The notes under the pieces: model-generated
What the model was told of the DNA's origin: nothing
What the model saw: the letters and a program-made list of their open reading frames with translations, nothing else
The model's database searches: none
Program-made: the position numbers and the translations under genes
Source: JAZKID01 sp963714065
Lineage (GTDB): Bacteria > Pseudomonadota > Alphaproteobacteria > Rhizobiales > UBA4765
NCBI GenBank assembly: GCA_963714065.1
Contig: OY970226.1
Span: 682,001 to 746,000, forward strand
Direction: 5' to 3'
Length of the DNA stretch: 64,000 nt
Part shown: positions 47,789 to 57,391 of the stretch, piece after piece
Position numbering within the stretch: position 1 is the first letter of the stretch
How the letters are laid out: each line of letters begins with the position of its first letter

Positions 47789-48676
47789 ATGCGCTCACTT
47801 TCAACGCCAATGAAGGATCTGCTTGAAAGCGGCGTCACGACTTTCGCGCGGTGCTGGCTTTTGGAGAGAACCGACGGCGAAAAGCTCGGCTTCACCGATC
47901 ACGACCGCGATCTGACGTTTGACAGCGTGACTTATGAAGCCCTTTCGGGCGTCGATCCCACGGAAGTCAATCAGACGCACGACCTTGCCGTCGACACAAT
48001 GGATATCCACGGTGCGCTGCAAAGCGACAAGCTCAATGAAAACGACCTGGCCGCAGGACTGTATGACAATGCGGAGCTGACCCTATACCTGGTCGATTGG
48101 ACGGACACGGCAAACCGCGCCGTGATCTTCGCCGGATCGGTCGGCGAGGTTTCGCGCGGGCGCGTGAATTTCGTGGTTGAAATGCGCGGTTTATCGCATG
48201 CGCTCAATCAAGAGCGCGGGCGCATTTATTCGCGCGGCTGCGACGCTGACCTTGGCGACGCGCGCTGCGGCGTGGATCTCACGTCGGCGACGTTCAAAGG
48301 CACCGGCGCTATCACGACCGTTGCATCCAACCGATCGTTTGCGGCTTCCGGCCTTGGTTCCTATCAAGACGGCTGGTTCAAAAGCGGCAAGCTGACCTGG
48401 ACGACGGGGCAAAATGCCGGCGCGGTTATCGAAGTAAAATACCATTCCAACAACGGGTCGATCGTCCAGTTCGAGCTTTGGGAAACAATGCCCTTCGATA
48501 TCGAAGTCGGCGACGATTTTATCGTGACGGCGGGTTGCGACAAGAGCGTGGCGACATGCAAGGCGCGTTTCGACAACGTCGTCAATTATCGCGGCTTTCC
48601 GTTCATACCAGGCACCGACGCGCTGACGAGCTACGCCAACACTGGGGACGTAAATGACGGAAGCTCTAGGTTCTGA
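47789..48676 (+). CDS. tail-tip protein, GTA-type DUF2163
   Basis: This 295-residue protein has the DUF2163 start (FARCWLLERTDGEKLGFTDHDRDLTF) and the conserved Cys-rich end (GCDADLGDARCGVD... and GCDKSVATCKARFDNVVNYRGFPFIPG). The Cys pattern could bind an iron-sulfur or zinc centre, as proposed for hub proteins of this family. It overlaps the peptidase gene by 23 bases. Confidence 0.88.
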   Translation: MRSLSTPMKDLLESGVTTFARCWLLERTDGEKLGFTDHDRDLTFDSVTYEALSGVDPTEVNQTHDLAVDTMDIHGALQSDKLNENDLAAGLYDNAELTLYLVDWTDTANRAVIFAGSVGEVSRGRVNFVVEMRGLSHALNQERGRIYSRGCDADLGDARCGVDLTSATFKGTGAITTVASNRSFAASGLGSYQDGWFKSGKLTWTTGQNAGAVIEVKYHSNNGSIVQFELWETMPFDIEVGDDFIVTAGCDKSVATCKARFDNVVNYRGFPFIPGTDALTSYANTGDVNDGSSRF

Positions 48677-49142
48677 AAATGCGATCAGCCGCGAACAGAT
48701 CGTCGAAGTCGCGCGCGGCTGGATCGGCACACCCTATCGGCATCAAGGAAGCCTGAAAGACGTCGCAACCGATTGCCTGGGGCTTATTCGCGGCGTCTGG
48801 CGGGAGATCTACGGCACCGAGCCGGAACCGATCACGCCCTATACGGCGAATTGGGCGGAAGAAAGCCAGACGGAAAATCTGCGCGACGCCGCGCGCCGGC
48901 ACATGATCGAGTTAGGCGCCGATCAAGTCATGACCGGCGATAAATTGCTGGATCTGGCGCAGCCTGGCGATTTGATTTTGCTGCGCGTCCGCGATCGCGG
49001 CGTTGCGAAACATGCGGCGATTATTTCGCGGCCTGGTTTTATCATTCATGCCTATGACCGTCATGCGGTCATGGAAACTGCAATCCCGCAAGCATGGCGT
49101 CGCCGCGTCGCCTATGCGTTTCAATTTCCAGGTGTTGTCTAA
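48654..49142 (+). CDS. NlpC/P60-family tail peptidase, GTA-type
   Basis: This 162-residue protein has NlpC/P60 active-site features: WIGTPYRHQG, catalytic Cys in ATDCLGLIRGVWREIYG and a catalytic His in VAKHAAIIS. It degrades peptidoglycan during DNA entry. Third of the four tail-tip genes; its stop overlaps the next start (TAATG). Confidence 0.88.
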   Translation: MTEALGSENAISREQIVEVARGWIGTPYRHQGSLKDVATDCLGLIRGVWREIYGTEPEPITPYTANWAEESQTENLRDAARRHMIELGADQVMTGDKLLDLAQPGDLILLRVRDRGVAKHAAIISRPGFIIHAYDRHAVMETAIPQAWRRRVAYAFQFPGVV

Positions 49143-52100
49143 TGGCACAGCTTCTTTTAACGGCTGCCGGCAGCACCTTGTTCGGACCGATCGGCGGCCT
49201 CATCGGGAATCTGCTTGGCGGCATTGCCGACCGCGCCCTATTGGGCGGCGGGTCGAAAGCCGCGCCGCAGGAAGGTCCGCGCTTATCTGATCTCAAGGTC
49301 ACGTCGGCAAGCGAAGGCGCGCCGATCCCGCGCCTTTACGGGCGCATGCGCGTGTCGACGCAATTGATATGGGCGACGAACCTACGCGAACAGGTGAAGA
49401 CGACCACGACGTCGCAATCCGGCGGCGGCAAGGCAACCGCTCTGCTTGGCGGATCTTCCGGCGGCGGGCAAACGGCGACGACCTATCTTTATTTTTGCTC
49501 GTTCGCGCTCGGGCTTTGCGAAGGCGAGATCCAGGATATCGCCGGCGTTTGGGCTGACGGCAAGCCGCTCGATATGTCGCTTTACACATTCCGGCTTTAC
49601 AAGGGCACGGAAGATCAGGAAGCAGATCCGAAGATCCAGGCGATCGAGGGCGAAGACAACGCGCCCGCTTTTCGCGGCACGTCTTACATTGTTTTCGAGG
49701 AAATGCCGCTCGAGCGTTTCGGCAACCGCATTCCGCAAATCACAATCGAAGTGATCCGCCAGCCGGCACCGACGGGCTTCCGCCTGGAAGATGAATTGAA
49801 GGGCGTCACCCTTATTCCTGGCTTGTCGGAATTCGTTTATTCGACGGACACGGTTTATCGTGATGATGGTTTCGGAAACACCATTCCCGAAAACCAGCAC
49901 GGCGCGAACGGAAAATCTGATTTTCTCGTTTCGCTCGATCAATTGCAGTCTGCCGTTCCTAACATCGACACGATCGCGCTTGTCGTCGGCTGGCTTGGAA
50001 CGGATCTGCGCGCGTCCGAATGCGAGGTGCGTCCTAAAGTCGAATATGGCGCAAGCAAAAAAACAACGCCTTGGAGCTGGAAAGTTAGCGGCATCGATCG
50101 CAGCACCGCGATCGTGGTCAGCACGGACAGCGTCGGCGCTTTATTGGGTGGCGCGCCCGCCGATCGAAGCGTCTATCAGGCGATCGAGGAAATAAAATCG
50201 CGCGGCTTAAAAGTCCTCTTTTATTGCTTCGTAATAATGGACATTCCGCCAGGCAATACGCTGCCGAACCCTTACAGCAACGGTGCTGCCGGCGTCGGCC
50301 AGCCGACCTTCCCCTGGCGTGGCAAGATCGGCGTTTCGCCGGCGATCGGCTTTACCGGAACGCCCGACAAGACGGCGACGGCTGCAACGCAAGTCAATGC
50401 CTTTTTCGGCACGTCTGCGGTTGGCGACTTCGGCACATGGAACGGCGACACCATTCCTTACACCGGACCGAACGAATGGAAATACCGCCGCCTTGTTCTG
50501 CATTATGCGAAGCTATGCCAGCAAGCCGGCCTGGGCGTGGACGACGCATTTTTGATCGGTTCCGAGCTGACGCAGCTCACGCAAGCACGGTCGGCTGCCG
50601 GCACGTTCCCTGCGGTCGCAAAGCTGGTGACGCTGATCGACGACGTGCGCTCGATCGTCGGCAGCGACGTAAAAATAGGCTATGGCGCGAATTGGGATGA
50701 ATACGCGAATTACAGGCCGTCGGACGGATCGAACGACGTCTATTTCCACCTTGACCCTTTGTGGTCGGCGGCAAATCTCGACTTCATCGGCATCGATAAT
50801 TATCTGCCGATATCCGACTGGCGCGACGGGCGGCAGCACCTTGACGCCCAGGCGGGCGCGAAGTCGATTTACGATATCGATTATCTGCAATCGCAGCTCG
50901 AAGGCGGGGAGCTTTACGATTATTATTACGCATCAAGCGCCGACCGCGATTCACAGACGCGCACACCCGTCATTGACGGCGCTTATGGCAAGCATTGGGT
51001 TTTCCGCTACAAGGACTTCCGCAACTGGTGGGAAAACCAGCATTACAACCGGCCAGGCGGCGTCGAGGATGCTTCACCGACGTCCTGGGTGCCGGAAAGC
51101 AAGCCGATTTGGTTCACGGAATTCGGCTGCCCTGCGATCGATAAGGCAACGAACCAGCCGAACGTCTTCTTTGATCCGAAGTCGTCGGATAGCGGCGTTC
51201 CTTATTATTCGAACGCGCAGCGCGACGACCTAATTCAGCGCGCCTATTTCGACGCGATCATAAGCTACTGGCTGCCGATCAACGGCAACAATCCGGTTTC
51301 CGGCGTTTACGGCGAACCGATGATCGACACCGATAAGCTGTTCGCCTGGTCATGGGATGCGCGGCCATACCCGCAATTCCCGAATGACTCGACCGCCTGG
51401 CGCGACGTTGCAAATTACCGGCGCGGCCATTGGTTGAATGGCCGGCTAAACCTTTGTTCGCTTGCGGACGTCGTTAAGGAATTAACGCTCGATCTAGGCG
51501 TCGCCGTCGAGGTCGGGCAACTAAGCGGCCTGGTGCGCGGCTATGTGGTCGACAGCGTCATGTCGCCGCGGTCGGCTTTGCAGCCCTTGATGCAAGTTTA
51601 TTTTTTCGATGCCGTAGAAAGCGACGGCGCAATCAAATTCGTGCATCGTGGCGGCGGCATTGCCAAGGAATTCACATCGGACGATATTGTCGACACCGGC
51701 GAGCAAAGGGGTTTTTATCAAATCACGCGCGGCCAGGAAACGGATCTGCCGCGCACCGCGCATCTAAAGTTCATCGATCCCGACAGCGACTATCTCGTTT
51801 CTGACGTTTATGCGCGCCGCCTGAAAGGAAGCAATTCAAAGACGATCGAGCTGACGCCTTCTATCTCGCTGGACTTCGGCCAGGCGCAGGGCATCGTCGA
51901 GAATATCCTTGTCGACCAGCATGTGATGCGTGAGCGCGCAGAACTGACCTTGCCGCCAAGCGCTTTCGCATTGGAGCCGACCGACGTTATCAGCCTGGAT
52001 CTGAATGGCCGCTTTTTCGAAATGAGAATTGCGGAATTAGGCTATCAGCACATGCGCCCTGCAAAGCTGGTGCGCACGGATGCCGCGACTTACGGCATTG

Positions 52101-53101
52101 CCGAAGGCGCAGCGCCGACGCGGGTGCCGACGAAGGTTTCAAATTCAGGTCCGGTGATCCTGCATATCATGGATCTGCCGCTTATCGACGTGTCGGAAGT
52201 CGCGGGCGTTCCGCGCCTTGCGGCTTATGCGGAACCTTGGGCGCGCTGCGCGGTATATCGGTCGCCAGCCGACGTCGGCTTTGCGCTTGATCAGCTCGTC
52301 ATAAACCGGACGACGATCGGCGTCACGACCGCCGACTTCTATCCTGGCGATCCCTGGCTACTCGACACGACGCACGACCTTTATGTGCAGATCCCGCCGA
52401 CCCAGCTTCTTGAGTCAATTACGGACGAGCAACTTTTCGCCGGCGGCAATCTTTGCGCTTTGAAAAACTCGAACGACGATTGGGAACTTCTGCAATTTGG
52501 CGAAGTCGAGCAGACAAGCGCAACGACCTATCGGCTTTCGCGGATCTTGCGCGGCCAGGCAGGAACGGAATTCGCAATTGAAAACCCGCTCGAGGCCGGC
52601 GCGCCTTTCGTGATGCTGACAAGCGACGTCGTTCAATCGTCCATGCCGCCAGACTCGCGCGGGCGCGGCTGGAATATGAAATGGGGACCGAGCGATAAGC
52701 CGTTAGACGACCCGACATATCAGGCAATCACCTTCACGCCGGCGAACGTCGGCATGCGGCCTTTAAGCCCCGTTCATTTGCAGGGCGTTCATGGGCTGCC
52801 GACGACGGATGATTGGATCTTGAAATGGAAGCGCCGCACCCGCATCGGCGGCGACAGTTGGGATCAGCCCGACGTGCCGCTTGGCGAGGAACAAGAGCTT
52901 TACGACGTCGAAATCCTAGATCCTGCCGACGATACGGTTTTGCGCACCGTGCGCGTGACCGAACAGCAATTTGTCTACACGGCGGCAATGCAGACTGCGG
53001 ACTTCGGTGCGCTGCAAACGTCGTCGATCAAGCTGCGCGTCTACCAGGTCAGTATCGGTTACGGACGCGGCATCGTCGCCGAAGATGAAGTAACGCCTTA
53101 A
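49142..53101 (+). CDS. host-specificity/tail-tip protein with TIM-barrel domain, GTA-type
   Basis: This 1319-residue protein has a Gly-rich hydrophobic N-terminus (GSTLFGPIGGLIGNLLGGIADRA) and a lambda-J-like segment. The GTA TIM-barrel-like glycoside-hydrolase domain follows (about residues 370-760, with IGYGANWDEYAN, FIGIDNYLPISDW and KPIWFTEFGCPAID), then the phage-tail_3 type region and beta-rich end. It should contact the cell surface and may cut a surface glycan. It starts at ATG 49142, overlapping the previous stop. Confidence 0.9.
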   Translation: MAQLLLTAAGSTLFGPIGGLIGNLLGGIADRALLGGGSKAAPQEGPRLSDLKVTSASEGAPIPRLYGRMRVSTQLIWATNLREQVKTTTTSQSGGGKATALLGGSSGGGQTATTYLYFCSFALGLCEGEIQDIAGVWADGKPLDMSLYTFRLYKGTEDQEADPKIQAIEGEDNAPAFRGTSYIVFEEMPLERFGNRIPQITIEVIRQPAPTGFRLEDELKGVTLIPGLSEFVYSTDTVYRDDGFGNTIPENQHGANGKSDFLVSLDQLQSAVPNIDTIALVVGWLGTDLRASECEVRPKVEYGASKKTTPWSWKVSGIDRSTAIVVSTDSVGALLGGAPADRSVYQAIEEIKSRGLKVLFYCFVIMDIPPGNTLPNPYSNGAAGVGQPTFPWRGKIGVSPAIGFTGTPDKTATAATQVNAFFGTSAVGDFGTWNGDTIPYTGPNEWKYRRLVLHYAKLCQQAGLGVDDAFLIGSELTQLTQARSAAGTFPAVAKLVTLIDDVRSIVGSDVKIGYGANWDEYANYRPSDGSNDVYFHLDPLWSAANLDFIGIDNYLPISDWRDGRQHLDAQAGAKSIYDIDYLQSQLEGGELYDYYYASSADRDSQTRTPVIDGAYGKHWVFRYKDFRNWWENQHYNRPGGVEDASPTSWVPESKPIWFTEFGCPAIDKATNQPNVFFDPKSSDSGVPYYSNAQRDDLIQRAYFDAIISYWLPINGNNPVSGVYGEPMIDTDKLFAWSWDARPYPQFPNDSTAWRDVANYRRGHWLNGRLNLCSLADVVKELTLDLGVAVEVGQLSGLVRGYVVDSVMSPRSALQPLMQVYFFDAVESDGAIKFVHRGGGIAKEFTSDDIVDTGEQRGFYQITRGQETDLPRTAHLKFIDPDSDYLVSDVYARRLKGSNSKTIELTPSISLDFGQAQGIVENILVDQHVMRERAELTLPPSAFALEPTDVISLDLNGRFFEMRIAELGYQHMRPAKLVRTDAATYGIAEGAAPTRVPTKVSNSGPVILHIMDLPLIDVSEVAGVPRLAAYAEPWARCAVYRSPADVGFALDQLVINRTTIGVTTADFYPGDPWLLDTTHDLYVQIPPTQLLESITDEQLFAGGNLCALKNSNDDWELLQFGEVEQTSATTYRLSRILRGQAGTEFAIENPLEAGAPFVMLTSDVVQSSMPPDSRGRGWNMKWGPSDKPLDDPTYQAITFTPANVGMRPLSPVHLQGVHGLPTTDDWILKWKRRTRIGGDSWDQPDVPLGEEQELYDVEILDPADDTVLRTVRVTEQQFVYTAAMQTADFGALQTSSIKLRVYQVSIGYGRGIVAEDEVTP

Positions 53102-53134
53102 TTTAACAACCAGCTAATCGCTTCGGAGGGGATC

Positions 53135-54919
53135 ATGGCTTGCGCTCCTTCCGGCGCGATCGTGCGCGCGCAATTTGAAAAATGGTCGGTGAACGATCTC
53201 GAAAAGCTAAGAAAGGAATGGTGGCAGGGCGGCAGCCCCGATGCGCTGGCCGCATCGTTCAAATGTGATCGACAGACGATCTATCATAAAGTTTGGCGCT
53301 ACAAATTCTTGCGGGAAAAGAAGCCCTGGCGCGCCAAGGATATGAGCGCTGCCGCAGTTAAAAAGCTGCGCAAGCTGGTCGCAGGGCATGCGTCGCAAAA
53401 GGATATGGCGGACGCGCTTGATCTCGATCGCGGCCAGGTGCAGCGCGCGCTTCGCTATCACAAGATCAAGCAAACGCGCACGAAAGGCCGGCGGCTGCGC
53501 GGCGGCGCTCTGACGGCGATCGAGCTTGCCGAAATGCGCAAAATGTATGAAGCGGGCGACGCTGAAATATATATCCGCGATCACTTCAAGGCGGGTTGCT
53601 CGACCGTTTTTGTGATCGCAAAGCGCCACGGCTGGAAGCGCCCGCCAGGATGGGATGAACGCCGCGCGGCCGCAACTAGGTTCAACCCCACATCGGCGCA
53701 GCTCGAAGCTTTGAAGCAGGGCTGGTCGGAATGGAAACTGGCCGAAGATTTTGTCGGCGACTTCGGAGTGTCGGCGGTGACGATCGGCAGGCTGGCGCGA
53801 CGGCTTGAATTGAAGCGCCCGCCGAAAGAGGAACCGGCTTGCCGCTATAACAATGGAGATCCTCACACCGATCGCAACGAAACGATCCGCAAGCTATGGA
53901 ATGCCGGCTGCGACGCCGTGACGCTGGCCGATCAATTCTGGCTTGGCGAAAAACAGGTGCGCCGTCTGCTTTCGCGGATGCGGTGTTCCGGCCTGCACGT
54001 CCTGGGCGGGTTTATCAGGTGGGATTATACCGCGCGCGACAAAGAGATCGTCCGCCTTGGCTATCGCTACGGCTGCGGCATTCCCGCGATCGTCGAAATG
54101 ACGACGGCGCGCGAAGTGCGCCAAGTCAAATGGGCGGCAAAGAAGCTCGGCATAAGCATGCACCGCAACGCCGGTCGCCAGACGTTGCGGGTGCTGGCAC
54201 CGGAAAACATGCTGACGGCTGCGGAAATGCGCCAGCTTACGCCGCCGCAACTTGTGAACAGGCTTTACGTCCGCAGCCGGCGGCTCACCGAACAGGAAGG
54301 CTTGCGGTGTTTGCGCGACTTTTACAATGCGCTGGCGCGGCTGCCCGAGCTGAAACCGCGCAAGGAATTGCTGCGGTCGGCAATCCACAACGGTCCGCAA
54401 TGGCGCGCGGACTCTCAAGAAAATTCTTTCATTCAACGAGAGGGACGCATGCAAAGAGCTGTCAACGCCGACGAGATCAGACGCATCCTTGCGGAGCAAC
54501 CGAAGCGAAAACTCCCCGACTATTGGTCAAACACCTATGTCGGCGAATTGATGATCGAGGCTTACCGCACCCTGGCGCGGACGCCTGATCACCAGCGCCC
54601 GCGAGGTTTCCGATCGGCGACGCATTTAGCGATCGCGCGCGGGCTGATTGCCGGCGGCGGACCGCCACGCCGACGTCGGGCGACGAATGAAGAATTGACG
54701 CGCATGGACCGCATCATGGAATGGCCGACGCGCTACTTGACCGACGGTCCCGAGCGCCGCGCGCTCATGCTTTGGGCGGCATGCAAAGTTGACGGAAAGC
54801 CGATCGGCGACACGCTGCAAGCAAATCTTATGACGCCAGCCGAATTTGATGCCCTGCGCCATGCCGCAGAAAAAGCGATCGCGCAGGGACTCAATAAGGA
54901 CCGCATTGCGGTTTTTTAA
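53135..54919 (+). CDS. large protein with about six tandem HTH-like repeats
   Basis: The 594-residue product reads as successive 50-residue units, each a trihelical HTH-like module: residues about 17-66 (WSVNDLEKLRKEWWQGGSPDALAASFKC..TIYHKVW), 70-120 (KKLRKLVAGHASQKDMADALDLDRGQVQRALR), 125-178, 185-237 (EDFVGDFGVSAVTIGRLARRL), 245-292 (DAVTLADQFWLGEKQVRRLLSRM) and 297-350 (IPAIVEMTTAREVRQVKWAAKKL). The C-terminal 150 residues form a separate helical domain with DUF6362-like features. It lies between tail-tip and lysis genes, an odd place for a regulator. Ribosome binding site GGAGG. No function is established. Confidence 0.8.
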   Translation: MACAPSGAIVRAQFEKWSVNDLEKLRKEWWQGGSPDALAASFKCDRQTIYHKVWRYKFLREKKPWRAKDMSAAAVKKLRKLVAGHASQKDMADALDLDRGQVQRALRYHKIKQTRTKGRRLRGGALTAIELAEMRKMYEAGDAEIYIRDHFKAGCSTVFVIAKRHGWKRPPGWDERRAAATRFNPTSAQLEALKQGWSEWKLAEDFVGDFGVSAVTIGRLARRLELKRPPKEEPACRYNNGDPHTDRNETIRKLWNAGCDAVTLADQFWLGEKQVRRLLSRMRCSGLHVLGGFIRWDYTARDKEIVRLGYRYGCGIPAIVEMTTAREVRQVKWAAKKLGISMHRNAGRQTLRVLAPENMLTAAEMRQLTPPQLVNRLYVRSRRLTEQEGLRCLRDFYNALARLPELKPRKELLRSAIHNGPQWRADSQENSFIQREGRMQRAVNADEIRRILAEQPKRKLPDYWSNTYVGELMIEAYRTLARTPDHQRPRGFRSATHLAIARGLIAGGGPPRRRRATNEELTRMDRIMEWPTRYLTDGPERRALMLWAACKVDGKPIGDTLQANLMTPAEFDALRHAAEKAIAQGLNKDRIAVF

Positions 54920-54959
54920 GCGCCAGCAATGGCGCAACCGAACTCGAAGGGGGTGAGGC

Positions 54960-55412
54960 ATGCTTAGACTAAACATTTTCAGCAAGGCCGTCATTTTGAC
55001 GGCCTTTTTTATTTGGGGCGCAAGCTCATTCGTTGCCGAAGCGCGCGGCGGCATTGTTGCGCCGCTTGCCAACAAGGTTTCAAACATTCAACGCGCATGC
55101 CCTGGAACGCGCGTCATTAGCGCCTTGCGGCGAACCTATGTGCGCGGAACGAGGCGCATAAGCCTTCACGCAAGCGGCAAGGCCGTGGACGTGCGCGGTC
55201 GTTATGGCTGCATCTATAGCCAGCTCAAGGGCTGGCCTGGCGGCTATTCGATCGACGCCAGCCGCGTTCATCATATCCATATTTCATACGATCCTTGGGG
55301 TCGGCGGGAGTGGGGCTTTCGTTTTCGGCATGGCGGCGGGGGATATCGAAAGCCGCGTTATCAGCGCTCTTATTACGCGCGCCGGCATTATCGTATCGCG
55401 TCGCGCTGGTGA
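54960..55412 (+). CDS. M15-type peptidase-like exported protein
   Basis: This 150-residue protein has a signal peptide (about residues 1-29) and the D-Ala-D-Ala carboxypeptidase/L-Ala-D-Glu peptidase M15 pattern: ISLHASGKAVDVRG (His and Asp zinc ligands) and the later VHHIHIS. A basic Tyr/Arg-rich tail follows. It probably trims peptidoglycan. An intrinsic-terminator-like hairpin lies inside codons 9-17. Confidence 0.7.
   Translation: MLRLNIFSKAVILTAFFIWGASSFVAEARGGIVAPLANKVSNIQRACPGTRVISALRRTYVRGTRRISLHASGKAVDVRGRYGCIYSQLKGWPGGYSIDASRVHHIHISYDPWGRREWGFRFRHGGGGYRKPRYQRSYYARRHYRIASRW
54986..55010 (+). terminator. intrinsic-terminator-like hairpin inside the M15 gene start
   Basis: A perfect 8-base stem GGCCGTCA / TGACGGCC with a 3-base loop TTT is followed immediately by TTTTTT. 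It lies 26 bases downstream of the ATG of the M15-type gene and encodes part of its signal peptide. It looks as strong as typical terminators and would cut off transcription coming from the multi-HTH gene unless the ribosome covers it. Confidence 0.75.
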
Positions 55413-55416
55413 AACC

Positions 55417-56037
55417 ATGTCGAAAATAAAAGTATTCTTCTGCGCGGATAGCGGCGACGTTCAAACGTATCTTCGCCGCTATCGCAGCTTCAACACGCAT
55501 GAATGTCCGCGCGGAAGCTATTGCAACGGCCAGGTGCTTTTTCACCGTGTAAAATCGCGCAGGACAGAGCGCGGTTATTTGCTTCCGAATGACGATATGG
55601 CACCGCCGCACGAAGATCCGCGCTGGCCGGTGAAATGCGAAGCATGCGGCGAAGCGTTCAAGAGCGAAGATCCATACCAACTTTTCCAGGATGCGATCTA
55701 TCGTGATGCCGCAGGGAATGAATGGCCGATGCGAGATCTACCGCCAGGCGCTTGTTATAGCGCGCCCTGGTATGCGGAAATGGGAATGGTCGGTGCTGAC
55801 GGGCGATCGCTGGTCGTCATCCTGCCAGGCAAGCGCCCCTGGTGCATCGATAGCCGCGCTAATAATTGCACGAAGAAGGACGACAAGGTGCATCGGTGTT
55901 GGGTGCGTCACGGCAATCCCGAAGACGGCACCCTGCACGTCGACAAGAACGGCAACACATGCAGCGCCGGTGCGGGTTCGATCGCGGTGCCAGGTTATCA
56001 CGGCTTCCTGCATCACGGCTTTCTGACCGACTGCTGA
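55417..56037 (+). CDS. hypothetical Cys-rich phage protein
   Basis: This 206-residue protein starts at ATG 55417, 4 bases after the M15 stop; the open frame upstream reads the previous gene in another frame. It has CPRGSYCNGQVLF, a CxxC (VKCEACGEAFKS), and later CIDSRANNCTKKDDKVHRC with HGNPEDGTLHVDK. The arrangement suggests metal binding. It is common in phages as an unassigned late gene. Confidence 0.6.
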   Translation: MSKIKVFFCADSGDVQTYLRRYRSFNTHECPRGSYCNGQVLFHRVKSRRTERGYLLPNDDMAPPHEDPRWPVKCEACGEAFKSEDPYQLFQDAIYRDAAGNEWPMRDLPPGACYSAPWYAEMGMVGADGRSLVVILPGKRPWCIDSRANNCTKKDDKVHRCWVRHGNPEDGTLHVDKNGNTCSAGAGSIAVPGYHGFLHHGFLTDC

Positions 56038-56097
56038 CGCTGTTCATTTAACCCTGAATCAACCCGAAGCATTGATCGTTTTTTTAGGAGAAAGCGC

Positions 56098-57000
56098 TTG
56101 AGAGAGAATTTTGAAAGATCATTGCAGCGTGTTCTCGTCCATGAAGGCGGCCATGTGAACCATCCGCGCGACCCAGGCGGCGCTACTAATTTTGGCGTCA
56201 CGCAAAGGGTCTATGACGGCTATCGGGAAAACCGCCATCTAGAAAAAAGATCGGTGCGGAAAATCACTAAAGATGAAGTGCGCGACATTTGCCGGAATCT
56301 TTACGCTAGGAAAATTCGCTTTGACGATCTGCCGGCAGGCGTTGACTATTGCGTATTAGACGGCGCATTCAATTCCGGTGTCATGCAAAGCGCGAAATGG
56401 TTACAACGCGCGGCGGGCTGCGCCAGGGTGGACGGCAATATTGATGAAGCAACGATCGCCGCTGTTCGCGCGCATGCTGACCATGATCTACTGATCGCCA
56501 AGATCCTATCCTTGCGGCTCGGTATGCTGCAAAAGCTGAAAACATATAATACCTTTGGCAAAGGCTGGCGCATCCGCGTTGCTGACGTGCTTCATGGCGC
56601 TCAAGCCTGGGCAAGCGGATCTGTGCCGACGAAGGCGGAAGCGAAGGCCGCAGAGCTTGGCGGCAATCAAAAAGCTAACCCTGACGCTTATCCCGACGAT
56701 ATTGCAGCGCCGCAACATGAAACGGCTGCGGAAGGCGCTGCCGGCGGCGGCACATTCGGCGGCGGCATTATCGAAACGACGCGCCAGCACCTTGAGCCGC
56801 TCGCGTGGTCGGGCGGTGAATGGATTCAAAACATTCTGCTCGGGCTTGTCGTCTTGTCACTTCTGATAGCCGCCGGCGGCTTTGCTTATCGCTGGTGGTC
56901 GAAAAAAGAGCGCGCAAAAATTGCAAAGGCGATGAACGCGCAAACTTATGTCGACGTCTACGAAATAGAAGAGGTCCAAGAACATGCTGTTTCTAATTAA
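56098..57000 (+). CDS. endolysin, glycosyl hydrolase 108 family with C-terminal membrane anchor
   Basis: This 300-residue protein has the GH108 active-site pattern VLVHEGGHVNHPRDPGGATNFGVTQRVYDGYR with catalytic Glu, and a second peptidoglycan-binding part (ILSLRLGMLQKLKTYNTFGKGWRIRVADVL). After a Gly/Ala-rich linker there is a transmembrane helix (WIQNILLGLVVLSLLIAAGGFAYRWW as region), so it can be tethered to the inner membrane. The start is TTG 56098 with an AGGAG ribosome binding site. It overlaps the spanin gene by 17 bases. Confidence 0.88.
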   Translation: MRENFERSLQRVLVHEGGHVNHPRDPGGATNFGVTQRVYDGYRENRHLEKRSVRKITKDEVRDICRNLYARKIRFDDLPAGVDYCVLDGAFNSGVMQSAKWLQRAAGCARVDGNIDEATIAAVRAHADHDLLIAKILSLRLGMLQKLKTYNTFGKGWRIRVADVLHGAQAWASGSVPTKAEAKAAELGGNQKANPDAYPDDIAAPQHETAAEGAAGGGTFGGGIIETTRQHLEPLAWSGGEWIQNILLGLVVLSLLIAAGGFAYRWWSKKERAKIAKAMNAQTYVDVYEIEEVQEHAVSN

Positions 57001-57391
57001 GTCTTTCCTTGCGCCATACCTTATCCCGATCATCGGCGTCGCAGCTCTGCTTATTGCCGGCGACGCCGTAAAGAAGTTTTTCGGGCGATATTTTTATCTG
57101 GCGATCGCTGGCGGCATCGTTCTTTTCGGCGTTGCCAGCTTTTTGTCTGGCGATCGCTACCGCGCAAGGCTTTGCGAAATCGAAAAGCAACAAAGCAAAA
57201 GCGCTGCGCAAGGCATGGACTTAAACATTGCAAAAGAGTCCGAAGCTGACGACGAGCAGCGCGAAAAAGTGTTGGAAAAAGCGTTCGAAACAAAAACCGA
57301 GAAAGTGGAAACCTATGCGAAGAAACTCAAGGATGATCTTGCTTGCCGCGCTACTCAGTCTGACGTTGACGGGGTGCTCGGAATACGTTGA
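56984..57391 (+). CDS. inner-membrane spanin (Rz-like) or holin-like protein
   Basis: This 135-residue protein has an N-terminal hydrophobic region (two segments, residues about 8-28 and 36-52) and a charged coiled-coil second half (CEIEKQQSKSAAQ...ESEADDEQREKVLEKAFETKTEKVETYAKKL). The small lipoprotein gene at 57315 lies partly within its 3' end in another frame, as in Rz/Rz1 pairs. The double hydrophobic segment is more than a normal Rz, so holin function is not excluded. Confidence 0.65.
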   Translation: MLFLIKSFLAPYLIPIIGVAALLIAGDAVKKFFGRYFYLAIAGGIVLFGVASFLSGDRYRARLCEIEKQQSKSAAQGMDLNIAKESEADDEQREKVLEKAFETKTEKVETYAKKLKDDLACRATQSDVDGVLGIR

